A stretch of 64,000 nucleotides of DNA, from positions 186,001-250,000 of the forward strand of contig JAKSZP010006612.1 of NCBI GenBank assembly GCA_022478985.1, in the 5' to 3' direction. This document shows positions 10,453 through 21,899 of the stretch, one piece after another. Under the pieces are notes generated by a model. That model did no database searches, had not been told where the DNA came from, and saw nothing but the letters and a program-made list of their open reading frames with translations. Source of the DNA: Massospora cicadina. Lineage: Eukaryota; Entomophthoromycota; Entomophthoromycetes; Entomophthorales; Entomophthoraceae. How positions within the stretch are numbered: position 1 is the stretch's first letter; each line of letters begins with the position of its first letter. The translations under genes and the position numbers were made by a program.

Positions 10453-11480
10453 CTCAGAAATGTGTTGGGGAGAAAAAATGATAACAGAATCCTTTTTTTG
10501 TTAAATTCAGGTTTGGACCCTCCGATGTTCCCAATTTCCACCGAGATGGGGAGGAAATCAGTGAGATGCATCTCACAATTCAAGGAAATCTCACTAGTTG
10601 AGGACGTGATATTTATAGGGATGACCATGGGTGACATCATCATGGTGGAATCATCTGAAACCTTTACTTCATTCTTGGGGCTAGACCCCTGTACAGTTCC
10701 GAATTCAGAAGAAGTCAAAGGTTTAGAAGGATAAGATTCCCTCATTTCAAGAGGCGTGTGCGACTTTTTGGCTTCCATATTTATATGATTTGATCCGATG
10801 ATGGCCAAATTACCTGGCCCTTTTGGGTAGGTGGAGAAACTACCCAAAGGGTTTTGACAAGATGATCGAAATTGGTAGGAGGTGACTGCCAAATTGGGGA
10901 GTTTTTCATCAATATGTCTAAGGTTGAATGGAGAAATGTCATTTTAACCTCGTTGGTTAATGGCAAAGCCTGGGCTTTTTTGCAGAATTCACTCAAGTAT
11001 GCTTTCATTGGCCAACCCACTTGACGCAGAGAAAAGAATTCAAAGAAGGAATGAAGGGATGCTTCATCAGGTCAATTCTGCTCCAAGACTTGTTCCAAAC
11101 CCTCTATTGCTCGCCACAAGAGTGGCTGTGTGCGGAGTACTACAAAAACCCAGTCACCCGCCTCAGGAGACAACTGGGACAACAGATCCACTCCTCATAA
11201 AACTGGATGTGAACTAGACAAATTAGTTTTCCCTAACGAGGATTTTGGCTCAAGGGAAGCTAAGGCCTGATAAATTTCTGAGTAAATCTTGGGAGAAAGG
11301 CAGGGAATCATGACATTAGGATCACAAAAAGTCCGAGACCACCAGGTATGAGCAGGAAGGGTGGGCACTTCCCAATTGGTAGTTGCAAGAATAATGCCGA
11401 GACACACCAATACAAAACCAAATGAGAAACTGTGGTGAGCACCATCATGGCAGTGACAAATGGCCAGCGCACCCAATTTA
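10453..11480 (-). pseudogene. B Gag region (fragmented)
   Basis: Positioned between the 5' LTR and protease, where Gag should lie. Three frames cover it: 11195-11480 (LPAHTWWSRT, NVMIPCLSPK, matching LPAQTLW and RVMIP in G), 10781-11020 (WPMKAYLSEFCKKAQALPL, resembling the capsid segment of Ty3-type Gag) and 10416-10892 (Ser/Pro/Met-rich). No CCHC zinc knuckle was found. Assignment as Gag rests on position and on G homology rather than a diagnostic motif. Confidence 0.6.
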
Positions 11481-11946
11481 CTAATAATGAAAGTCCCACA
11501 TGGATAATTCTTATGCACATATAATAAAAAGGTTGGTCGACTAATGTCAAGAGAGTGTCTGTAGCTCTCTTGTTCCCAGCAAGGTGATGTGGGATGCAAA
11601 ACCACATTGCTAGGGAACTAGCCATTAAGAGAAAGGGAAAGAAGACACCTCGAATGGTGCCTGTGCCAAAGGTACCCCAGGAAAGGGTGTAGAGCGCAAC
11701 ATATAGTACCAGGTAAGTGAGGAACATAACAGCTTGAGTGGACCCCAGAGAGGAGTCCATAATCAAGTGTAACTTGGCGTCAGGGGGCTTGGGTGCCTCG
11801 ATCAGGAGGGGACCTGGGCGGCCCAAGGGAGCACCTGGGATTTTGGTAAATTGCAATAAAAGGTAGTGGTCCACATAGTTGGAGACCTCCCTGAAGAGGT
11901 CTGCCACCAAGTTCGCCCAAGGAACCATAAGTAAAACGTAAAACAA
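11308..11946 (-). other. Open frame crossing the B LTR/leader boundary (212 codons)
   Basis: An unbroken minus-strand frame that starts in the 5' LTR, runs through its end at 11545 and the primer-binding region, and stops in the leader at 11308. The encoded sequence is hydrophobic, with several membrane-like stretches (VMFLTYLVLYVALY, LVLYWCVSALFL). The matching part of G keeps MSSLA, DTLLT and QP in the same frame but has stops. It may be coding, or the chance by-product of a Gag leader read in another frame. Confidence 0.3.
11525..11544 (-). other. B primer-binding region (no TGG-type site)
   Basis: Immediately inside the 5' LTR the minus strand reads TTAGTCGACCAACC. It lacks the TGG that pairs with a tRNA CCA end. 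Part of it (AGTCGACCAAC) resembles AGTCAACCAAT inside the LTR at about 11970, which would allow self-priming of the Tf1 type. G has ACAACCAACC and C has AATCAACCA at the same place. Confidence 0.4.
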
Positions 11947-12437
11947 CGGGTAATTTTATTTAATAAAGTCAACCAATGAGGAATGTTGGTTGCAAAAAAC
12001 ATATTTAAAGTGGGCCAGGGGAATTCAAGTTCTGGGGAAGTGCGCCCAAGCTTGACGCTCCAATAAACAGATGCTTCCATCCGTTTTCATAAAATACACC
12101 AAAAGTGCCTTCACTCAAGTAATCAATTGAAGCCGTATTTTACCCAAACTTAAAATTTCATAACTTTAATGGGATTTAAACCCTTGCTCTCCAATTAACC
12201 AAATCAAACCATCTTCGTTTGTAATATAAATTGTTCGTTTCAGTGCTTGGGCTGAGATAAGAGGCTGGGCGTTTTGCACCCCTTTAGTATCAACCTGGGC
12301 ATGCTTGGCTTGCACCCAGCGTTGATCTAAGGTGTGTTTCAGGTTAGGAAGAGCCTGAAGTTTCACCTTCTGGGCCTCCTGTCACCCAGCCTTATCTTTA
12401 GCATCAGTTCCCACTATTAAGTCATCCAACCATGACA
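11545..12437 (-). repeat. B 5' LTR (893 bp)
   Basis: Nearly identical to 5624-6515. On the element strand it begins TGTCATGGTTGG and ends TCTTGACA. It is followed on the plus strand by the right CAATA duplication (12438-12442) and then by A1 sequence that continues the interrupted pol-protease region. Confidence 0.95.
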
Positions 12438-12442
12438 CAATA
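12438..12442. repeat. Target-site duplication CAATA, right copy
   Basis: Exact repeat of 5619-5623. Joining the A1 flanks at one CAATA restores colinearity with A3 around 51448. Confidence 0.93.
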
Positions 12443-13100
12443 GGCAGCTGATAAGCTGCTTTAAGGACTCCTGGTAAACTCTTAGTTCAAACCTACTTGC
12501 TCCTTTGACACTAGTGATATGTAGCAAGCAGTTCAAGGTATAGACAGAGTTTTATTGGTGGAAACCATTATTTTCTCCTGGCTTAATTTTTATCTCCTGT
12601 GTGGCATAAAATAATATGCCCTCTGATGCAGCTACTGAATTAGTAACTTTTTTTGTGTTTCTTCAAGAGTAATATAACAAAAGGTAAAGAGGAACTGGGT
12701 GCTTGACCAGACAAATGTAATTTTTCTTGCTGAAATCTTTATTGCCCAGTTTAAGCGGCACTATATAGTTGAGAGTGATAAGTATTCCTCTTTTAGGTTA
12801 ATAATTTTTTTATCATAGGATAAATTGTGTCCTGATGAATATCATATTAACTGTTGTCCAGGGCAACTGCAGGAGCTGAAAAACTAATTTGGCAACTAGT
12901 ATTGGCGGGAAGAGTATACCCTTATCACCTTTATGTCATTTGGACTAGTGGTACTATACTTTTGAGTGTATTCAAGAACTGGGGCGAGCTTAATCTTCTT
13001 AGTAAGTTAGGATGACGCAGCATTAATAGATAATCCCATATCCAACTTACCATAACTCAAACTTTCTGAATTACCACTTCCACTTTGAAAGTATTTCCTT
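12443..13100 (-). pseudogene. A1 protease region
   Basis: The continuation of A1 on the far side of element B. On the minus strand the active-site segment reads LDMGLS with SIN close by (about 13024-13046). A2 has AILDMGSP and A3 ATLDMESS at the matching place. A Met at the Thr/Ser position of the canonical Asp-Thr/Ser-Gly is therefore common to all three copies. The downstream LEYTQ.YSTTS block is conserved in A3. Stops are frequent. Confidence 0.6.
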
Positions 13101-15545
13101 CAAACTTTGGTGTAGGGCTAATACCTCTTTGAGGGGAATGTTACATTGAGCTTTTAGGAAGTCTCAGGATACTTCTTCTTGATCTCCAGAAAATTTTTGG
13201 ATGCTCAAGAAAGTCGGATTAACAGAGCAATATACTGATCAGAATCATTAGCTGTATCAATTATACTGGGACACTTGATAACCTGACTGAAGTAGGTACC
13301 TTTGGAAATTGAGCATCATCAATATTTTTGGTATTTGAAATGTCTAGAATGGTGATCTCAGCAGGTGAATCTAAAATGTAGTAACCTGTTTCCTCATGGC
13401 CCTCTTCATTGTCATCATTGGGTTCATTCTCAATGTAAGTGAAATGAGTGATTGTCAATGTTTCTCTCTCAGGTACTTTGGGTCATTCAGATTTATAAGT
13501 GACTGACCCTAAGTTGACCTTTCTTTTTACTGCTTATCAAGGGCAGGGTCCTTCTTGAAACATATATCCTTGGTATGTCTATTCTTCTTATAGTAGTTTC
13601 AACTTGGCTTTTCCTCCTTTTGAGGCCTTGCTTCCCCCATGGAATACACTCTGGGTTTTGTAGAGGCCTACTAGGAGTTCTCTATCTTATTTATGTCAAC
13701 TACGTTGAGCAGGTCTTCTTTAAGATCTATGACAGAGTTGACGCTTCGTTTGATGTACATGACGTGCATGGCTAGGTCAGGGTTACTATGTAAACCATCA
13801 ACGATGGTGGCTACAGCATCATCCAGAGTAAGCATTTTAGAGATCAACAGCACTTGGGCCTCTATATAAAAGTGGCCAATCTATTAGGAAAAGGTTACAT
13901 TTCAGCATAGAGCAAATCTCATGAAGTCCTTTTTCTTCAAACTCAGGATCTGCTTTGACTTAAATTCTTCAATGAGCGCATCTTTTACTTCTCTCCGGGT
14001 ATGCAAGTCATTCATATGCGGCATTATAACCTCTTGAGCCATATGGCTTAAACAAGGTAGAAATATGTCAGAACTTTATGATAATCAGACATATCTTAAA
14101 TTGCAGCTTCATAGATGTAGAGAAAAAATGTACTACTCCTTTACCAGGCGTAAACTTGTCCTTATATGTAGGCTTAAAGGTAGTGGCCTCTAGTCTGGTA
14201 ACAACATGTACTCTGAAGCTTCAGATTCCTTTATTTCAGTTCTTACATCACTTTGTTCAGCTTACTGTTCAAGCTGACATATTTAAACCTGTAGAGGATT
14301 GAGATGTTGCATCATTTCCTCCAGGGTAAGTCTGGTGTAACATCCAACAGATTGATTTTATTTCAAAAATGTCTTTTCTCATTCTCTAAATTCTTAACGC
14401 AGATGTCCAGATCATAAATTTTCTAGAGCAGATGTGCGGTAGGTTTGCAGAAGTCTGTTCTCATCCTCCAATACTCTAATGCTCTGATTCTATTCCTCCT
14501 TAATCTCTTTCATTCATTGCTTTAAGGTAGCTTGTTATATTGGCTCTTAAATCATCTGTAAGAGTATTACAGCGTTTCTCATCTTCATTGAGGTTAATAT
14601 AAACCTAGTTAATGTCATCCCAACTGGGGGATTTGCCTCTCAAGCCGCTCTACAATTGGTTGAGCTTTCAGTAATAGAATAGCACTTGAGTCACACAGTT
14701 TACTAAATCATGTTCACCCTGGGCCACTCTGGAAAAGATATTTTGGATACTGATAAAGTCTCAGAGGTTTGATGGTCTTCCAGCTCATCAATTCATCGTA
14801 GGGCTCGCTCTAGTTAGGCCTTAAGGATGAAGATCTGTTCTTCCTCCTGGTGGCGACTAATGAAAACTTGAGCTGCCAAATTGCCATGGGTTTTGATACC
14901 TTGTCTTCAGAGCTCTTTGGCAAAGGCATCAAGTAATTGCTTTATATTTTTTGTTTGACTCTGAGATCTCCTTTTTAAGGAGCTTCATAGCTTCCTCTGC
15001 ATAATTATTAACACCGTAATTAATTTATCCATTTGTTATGGGGCTGGATAATTTAGTAAAGGGTCGCCTCAATCAAATGGCAGACATCTTCTATACTTTG
15101 TGACGCCTAATTATATTCCTGGTTTTAGGCCATCCATAAAGCCCTAGGGTATTAATATGATGGTGGAGTTCCTCATTGTGACTCCTAGAAGATGCACTAT
15201 ATGGTAAAGTGCAGGATTTAGAAATTGCATGATATAGTGAGATAGATTTGCACGTGATCCATAACTCTCTGGGAGAGAACAGGATTCATACAGGTTTATG
15301 AGAGTTTTTTACATGGTGGATGCCCTTTCATGGCTTGCTCTTTCTCTTAGGTAAATGACTCCTTTATAAAGTAATGATTTAACTCCTTCATTGGAAATAT
15401 AAGTAAATGACAAGCTTTGGGGATTACGTAGGATTTTCTTGGATTTCTTAAAATGTGAAGATGGGTGAACTTCCCATTTACACATCTTCTTCATTAATCC
15501 ATTGAGCACCCAGCGGGCGGCACTATCAATTGGGTTATCTACCAT
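13100..15545 (-). pseudogene. A1 Gag remnant
   Basis: The start is placed at 15545 because the frame there (MVDNPIDSAARWVL..., 78 codons) lies about 47 bp inside the primer-binding site and matches the start of A3 Gag at 62030 (MENKPIDS...HWV). Downstream are a long region recognisable only by DNA similarity to A2/A3 and a segment LDDAVATIVDGLHSNPDL (13671-13853). A decayed zinc knuckle follows near 13560-13600, where stop-NYYKKNRHTKDIC replaces C-x2-C-x4-H-x4-C. The Glu-rich tail at 13261-13458 (NDDNEEGHEE) precedes protease. Confidence 0.65.
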
Positions 15546-15591
15546 GGTGCGATCAATTAGTTGCAGGTATTATTAAGCATTGGATGAGCCT

Positions 15592-15606
15592 CTGTAGTGA
15601 GCACCA
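15592..15606 (-). other. A1 primer-binding site
   Basis: The minus strand reads TGGTGCTCACTACAG, three bases inside the 5' LTR. TGG pairs with the CCA end of a tRNA whose acceptor 3' strand would read AGUGAGC plus A. The identical 15-mer with the same three-base spacing occurs in element D (57847-57861). Confidence 0.75.
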
Positions 15607-15609
15607 GGC

Positions 15610-16365
15610 TGTTAGCTTCCATTTTTAAGCTTAACAGTGCTACCCCAAGAAGGCTGACAGTCTCTAAATAATCCTGACTAAATTGTTTTTAAGTATCCTT
15701 TAATTTTAAGAGAATTCCAAGTCACCAATTAGGTCTGATCAGCTAGAGTATCTGTCCTATGGTAAGTATGTAAAATAGAATTATTAAAGTCAAGTTAAAA
15801 TATGATGCCAAATTAACAAAGTAACTTTGTCATAATATTAAGTATAGTTTATGTCATATTCAACAATATAAACCTCAAAAGGAAAGAAATGAATAAGAAT
15901 AAATAGATGGAGGAATCATATAAGGGAGATTAATTGTCAGGCAATGCATTCTAGATGGTATGATATCTTTGTATCATATTTTGATAGGGCAATATAGCGA
16001 GTTAGATATCCAAGTAAGATGATACTGGTGTCGCTTAGGTTGATCAGTCATCATCTTCTTGATTCTTACCCCCTATTGGGTTTGTCTAAATTAGCTGCCT
16101 CAAGTACCACTTTAGTAGTTGTCACCTGACCTTCAGATGATCAATCATATATATTAGGCAAGAACTCATCTCAGGGTATCTTAGCTCAGTTTGGTCCATT
16201 GGAATTTTCCTAGATTTAATTAAAGCTGTGTCAACTATCTATTTCTCCGGGTATCTTATCAAGTTAATCCCATTAACCCCCTTCTCAAGTCTAGTTGTCA
16301 ATTAAACTAATGGAGTAAAATGGTCAATACTCTTCCCATCATGTCAGATATCAGGATATCTAACA
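15610..16365 (-). repeat. A1 5' LTR (756 bp)
   Basis: It begins TGTTAGCTTCC and ends ATATCTAACA, giving TGTTAG/CTAACA inverted ends. It pairs with 2065-2825. The large divergence between the two LTRs shows an old insertion. Confidence 0.8.
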
Positions 16366-19300
16366 TATTTTCATCGTACATAAGTTAGATGTGGAAAATG
16401 CAAATAATCAACATGGTTATAATAACTTTTAAATTTCCTATGAAGAATAGGTATATATATAATTATTGTACTTTTTTGTTAAGATATAGAACTGTATTTA
16501 GGGCACTAGCATGACTATATTCACTTTTATAGTTTATTAGCTATCTTTGCTCATCCTGATGCACTTTATTTTTATATCAAATTTGGCATAGTATTGTTTT
16601 TTTAAGGTAAACCGCTCTTTTAGTTATACTTTGACTATCATATTAGTAACTTAATGCAAAATTTTAAACTTGAAAAAGTTTTTGTAAGATCTTGTAATAT
16701 TAATTAGTTTATAATATGATTTTTTTGCTAAAAACATATTTACATAAAACATGCAGATTAATGAAATTTGACTATCATATATGAATAAAATGCTAATAAG
16801 ACTGAATGTTATTAAAATTACCTTACTAAATGCCAACACAAAGCTTCTGATTAAGGTGCTGTTATTTTTACTAACAAATTTCTCTACACGCTGCTGTCTA
16901 TATATATAACTTATAATGTAATGAATTATGCTTTTCTTGAAAACATCAAATAAATCTTTTGACAAATAATTTTACATATCCTTAGAATATTAAATGAAAT
17001 AAATACCATCTTTACAAGTAACATATGTTTGTATATCTCTATTAAAAAGTATTTTATAAAACATGTTTAAAGGTGATTGATATTTCCACAGCCATATATA
17101 AAAACATACTATAGGTTAGTTTGTATATAATTATAATTAAAAATATGTTAATAAAAGCACCAGTTAAAATGATTATACCAGCGGCAAAAACTTATCACTA
17201 GTACCTGGATGTGCTTGGGCTTTATTATAAATATGGTTAGACTTGACGTGGTTCAAATCAAACTAATCACCCTTTAAAATTTCTATATCCATTAATATTA
17301 TTAAAGCTTAGTATTTAATCATTAGCTAGTCAACTTACTTATCTTATCTCAACTAAATCAACATCTCATCTTATACCATCTAATTTGTATGTCTTTCAGG
17401 GAAAAATTAATTAAACTTTTAATACTAGTTAATACTATATAAGACCAGATGATTAATACTTGATTATAAAACCTATGTCATCAAAGATGCAAGCATAAAA
17501 ACTGCTATCAAAAAATTTCTCAAAACTACATTTTTATGGTCTAAAAGCAGATATGACTTTCCTGATTTTTGAAGGAAATATTCATTTGTTCTGGTTGATA
17601 GTAATTATTAATTAATGATGCCAATTGGATAAAATAACAAGCCTGCAGCTATATCATTAGAATCCTAGGGTAAGGATTGTTGCTTTTTAACAGTTTTTCA
17701 GGGATATAGGCTATATCTGTCTTAGTAATATCCTAGTAAATTTTATAAGAGTATTTAACATGTTACATTAAAGACTGAGAAAAGTATGTTGTAAAGCGTG
17801 TAATTGTCACCCAACAGCGTGAAATTTTTATGTCTTGTGAGAAATATTAAACTAAAGAAAATTCAGAGGTGCCATATAAACAAAATAAGAAATTTATAAT
17901 AGAATGCATAAAAATTGTAATATTATCTACAAAGAAATTTTATATACAAAAATTATAGACTATGGCTTTTATATATTATTTTGTTAATAGTTTGGGATAT
18001 CTAAATAAACTTTATGAATAACTATAATTGATATATTGAAAATTAAATTTAAGCGATCAAGATGGTTAACTCAAAGTAAAAGAATGGTAGTTCTGTTTGA
18101 TTTCAGTTCTATTTAATGAGAAGAAGTTTGAATTGGCCATGGAAGATATATTTTTTGTAGAAATTTCATTTATGGCATAACTAAATCTAAACTAAGAAAA
18201 GCTTATTATGAATTTTAGTTTTTTTTAAAATATCAATTCTATGGGAATGGTGTTATTATATTATGATCTTAGAGCTCTAGATGTGCTTCCATTGAAGGTT
18301 ATGAATATGCTCATTTTCACCTTTTGGTCTTATATTAGAGTTCCAATAAATGCTTAATTAAAGCATTAACAGATGTACACATAAAGCTCTTAAGAAAATA
18401 TGTAACTAAGCCCCATATGTCTAAACTAACAAAACCAATATCAATAACGCCCAGACATGTTATCTGCCAAATTATCAGCCCTAAAATGATAAATTTCAAA
18501 ACGGCTTCTTATACACTTGCTCTGATACTTCAGAAAAAGAAACCTGTTTTCATCAGGGTTTTTTTTAATTTCACACAATCTATTTTCATCCAGAAAGCCA
18601 GCTTATATGACCAAGTAGTCCATAAAATCTATAAGACTCTTTGCAACAAATGTTACTTCAGCCTTATACTATTAGCTGTGTCCTATATTAGAAAAGACTT
18701 TGTAATTGTATTTTCTGGTAATATATTAAGTATTGATTACTAAAAAGGGAACAGTAAATGATTATAGATTTCTAATTTCAGGCAGACATGAGTTTCATGC
18801 AGTAAGTAATATACCCTTTTTACCCATTTTTTTATAAAACATATCTTAATTATTGAATATGAGATAATACTAAAGATAGTAAATTGAGTGTTAGGTTGAA
18901 CTTTTCTGCCAAATCTGTAGTTTACCAAGTAAATGTTTTAAGTCTTAAAACCTTGTAATTGTGTTGCGCTTTCTCTGGTTTGATTAGACATTCTTGTTGC
19001 ACTTTATAAATAAAACCATCCCTTTTTATAAAGGGGTTTACCAAGTTTCTCAATAAGTCACATTTAGGATTATACTCTTGATGAAGCTTTTCTAGAAATA
19101 ACAAACATAATTTATAGTTGTCATCAAGAAAATGTGCTATAGATATACAAACCACCATATTTTTTCTTGGTATTTGTATAGAACTGTAGGTAAAGCTCAG
19201 AGATCTGCCCAGAAATTTATCATGGCCATTGATTAACGTTGTAAGAATGTCAATAACAATTCTTGTGTAAGTTTTTTATCTATATTCAAACTATAAAGAG

Positions 19301-21899
19301 AATAGGCTACATGTGGATTTTTATAATTGAACACAATATTTATCTCAGAGTAGATTAAGATCATATTTATTTTATACTGGAACATTTATTATCCAGCTTA
19401 TATATTAAGCTTTTTGAAGATTGTTAATTAGTAATCTATTGTTTGGCGATAGTTAGAGACTATAAGATTACTTGTAATTTACCAAAGGTTGTAAATCCAA
19501 CTAATAGTCATGATTAATGATTTATTAGGGATCCTCAACGATGTTATTAGGTAATCTGATGCTGGCTAGTAGCTGATATTTGGATTTCAACTATATCTTA
19601 CTTGGCGCCTCATCCCACACAATTAAGGTCATTTTCTGAAGCTACTAGAGCATTTTAACTCTCGTTTTGGCGGTAGTTTGTGTGAGTAACCAGGAACTTG
19701 GCCCTAAAAACTTGGTGACTAGTTTTTAACACCAATGATGCTCACTGAAGTGTAAAGGTTTTCCTACAGGGGTTGATTAAGGATATAGAACTGGAATGCT
19801 CAGAGGTCAATTCTAAGGGGTAAAGTTTTTTGGATGATATACTAATTAATATTCAGTGAGCCAGATGAAATTTTGTTCAACTTTTACACTATAAAAACAC
19901 CTAATACCTTCTAATAAATATCAAACTTCTGTGTCAATTATAATACATTTTACCTATAATTTAAGAGTTGAAGGGAATAAAAATTCCTACCTTTTTTCTC
20001 AAGACATAATAATAGTATACCTGAGTGATGTGGAAGCCAGTCTTAAAGAAGATTTGACTGACTAGTTGTCTCCATACAACTAGTATCCTCTTCATTATTA
20101 CAACAAGTCCAAACCTGTGCAGAATTTATCAAGATAGTTTACAGGTATAATTGATTAAGATTTCTTTATAATTTATGAAGCAATAAAAAGTAAATTATAG
20201 ATGTTTTTATAGTTTCTGGTTTTTGTATAGGTGGTGGTATGTATGTGATATTTTTTAAAATGATAAAACATTTAAGAATAGCATTATATCCTTATTCTGG
20301 TAATCCGAAGAGCAAATTCACAAGATTTGATATAGGTTCCTTATGCAATGAAATTATTTCTAAAAGACCTTCAGATAAACCATGATGCATATGTTTAGCC
20401 AAGGGTTGTATTTTGAAATGAATTGATAATCTTTTATATTATTCCAGGCCACATCTAAGCCCAGTTAGAAGCCATTATTATCTTATAAATCAGAACAGCT
20501 AGTCACAGGAGATTCAAGGTATTACTTAAATATCAATTTTGAAGGTGTCATAAAAGAACCTATATATCTATTATGGTATAAGACCTCCATTTTGTAAAGA
20601 TAATTCACCTAAGAAACATGTTGACTATATATATTAAAAAGGCTCTAACGGTGGTCCTAGAAAGATTTAAACATAAGTTGCTTATTGTTATATTTACTAG
20701 TTAAATATATGAATTATATCTAATTTATGTTTAGTAACTTTAAGCTTTAGTCTGGGAGATATGATAGCAATTCTTAGATCTACTAGGAAAAAGTAAAATG
20801 TTAGTATATATAATCAGAAGATATATCCAATCTCTAAATTATGCTAGTGTACACATTCTAGTTAAAATAATGAGAATCCAGCGCATCTGACAAACCAATT
20901 TATAAGTTTCTAGATATATGTTACGTTTCTGTGAACACTTTAAAGGCATTTTTTCCCTATATTGGTATTTCATCCATTGTTCTATGAGATTTACAATTAT
21001 AACTAATTCTTAGGCAAAACTTTGTTTAATTTTGTTAGTTATGTACTTTTGACTAAGTTGCTATCTTTATAGCAAATTATTATATCTAGCAGAAATAAAC
21101 TAAATATGTAATAAGGTTTGATGCTCTTAAGTTGTTTTTATGAAGGCTAGTGTGATCTAGCATCTATACGACTATATCAAAGATAAAGGCATATAAAGTA
21201 AATAGTGCTTCATAGCCTTATAGTCCATTTACTACTTGATTCTGTCCATATAATGTTAAAATTTAGCTTAAAAGATTTTATCTTACTTGTCTGCAAAAAC
21301 AAACTAATTTTAAGAATCTTTGTCTGTCATTTAGCTTTCAACCATGTTCACAAGTTTTAACTCTAATCTTGTTGGGTGTCATAACTGAAATCTAACTCTA
21401 CATGTAACCTAAATATAACATCATTTTAAATTTTTTGTCATGATAACTTAAAATAATCTAGATGATTTTCATATTTTGATGATATCTTTAATATTTTTCT
21501 AGATTGGGATGTACCCTATTAAGAAATGCATATGTTGTTAGATAACACTGAGTATTGTATTTTAGAGTCTGTAAGGTACTAAATGCAGCATAACTAAATA
21601 CTATTTTCAGTAAACATATTGACAAAATTATTAAAGTAGTCATTTGGTCTCTGTCATTTATGTTAATTAATTTAAGTAGTTTATTATTGGTTACTTATAT
21701 AAAAAAGTAAGTGGTAGTAAAATGTCACTTAATCTAATAGTACTATTTAATGAACATCTTACTCATTAATATTGTTTAGCTCTCTATATATGACAAGATT
21801 AAATACATTTCATACCTTTCTAACAAATATAAGATGAACAAAAGGCTTTTAAAAGCTTGATAAAGATTATCTTTTAACATGTACTAAAAATGATTCTGT
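16366..21899. other. AT-rich stretch without recognisable genes
   Basis: Long, strongly AT-rich sequence. Open stretches at 16651-16965, 18417-18743 and 18922-19158 have the Lys/Ile/Tyr/Phe bias of random AT-rich DNA and no motif. A slightly more GC-rich patch at about 19560-19850 is unassigned and may be the scrap of an old repeat. Confidence 0.55.

Larger units (their letters stand above)
5624..12437 (-). mobile_element. B: chromodomain Ty3/Gypsy element inserted in A1
   Basis: A 6.8 kb minus-strand chromovirus with 892 and 893 bp LTRs that differ at only about 22-25 positions (~97% identity), mostly transitions. It is flanked by a perfect CAATA duplication and is the best-preserved full-length element here. 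Order from the 5' LTR: Gag, long linker, protease, RT (YMDD), RNase H, integrase, chromodomain, polypurine tract, 3' LTR. Point stops and one-base shifts break gag-pol. G (62076 onward) is the same family in the other orientation. Confidence 0.95.
2065..16365 (-). mobile_element. A1: degenerate Ty3/Gypsy element, split by element B
   Basis: An old minus-strand LTR retrotransposon bounded by two diverged LTRs with TG...CA ends. From 3' to 5' of the element the interior holds integrase, RNase H, RT, then inserted element B (5624-12437), then protease and Gag. The interior without B is about 6.0 kb, a normal size. Every domain has stops and frameshifts. The flanks (agctt before, tattt after) do not form a clean 5 bp duplication. 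The same architecture recurs at 26151-41415 and from 47888. Confidence 0.85.

Noticed and set aside
17240..17270. Isolated tRNA B-box-like word (GGTTCAAATC)
   Set aside because: No A box or cloverleaf around it.
18417..18743. 108-codon plus-strand ORF
   Set aside because: Composition typical of chance frames in AT-rich DNA; no motif, no homologous copy in the window. The same applies to 16651-16965.
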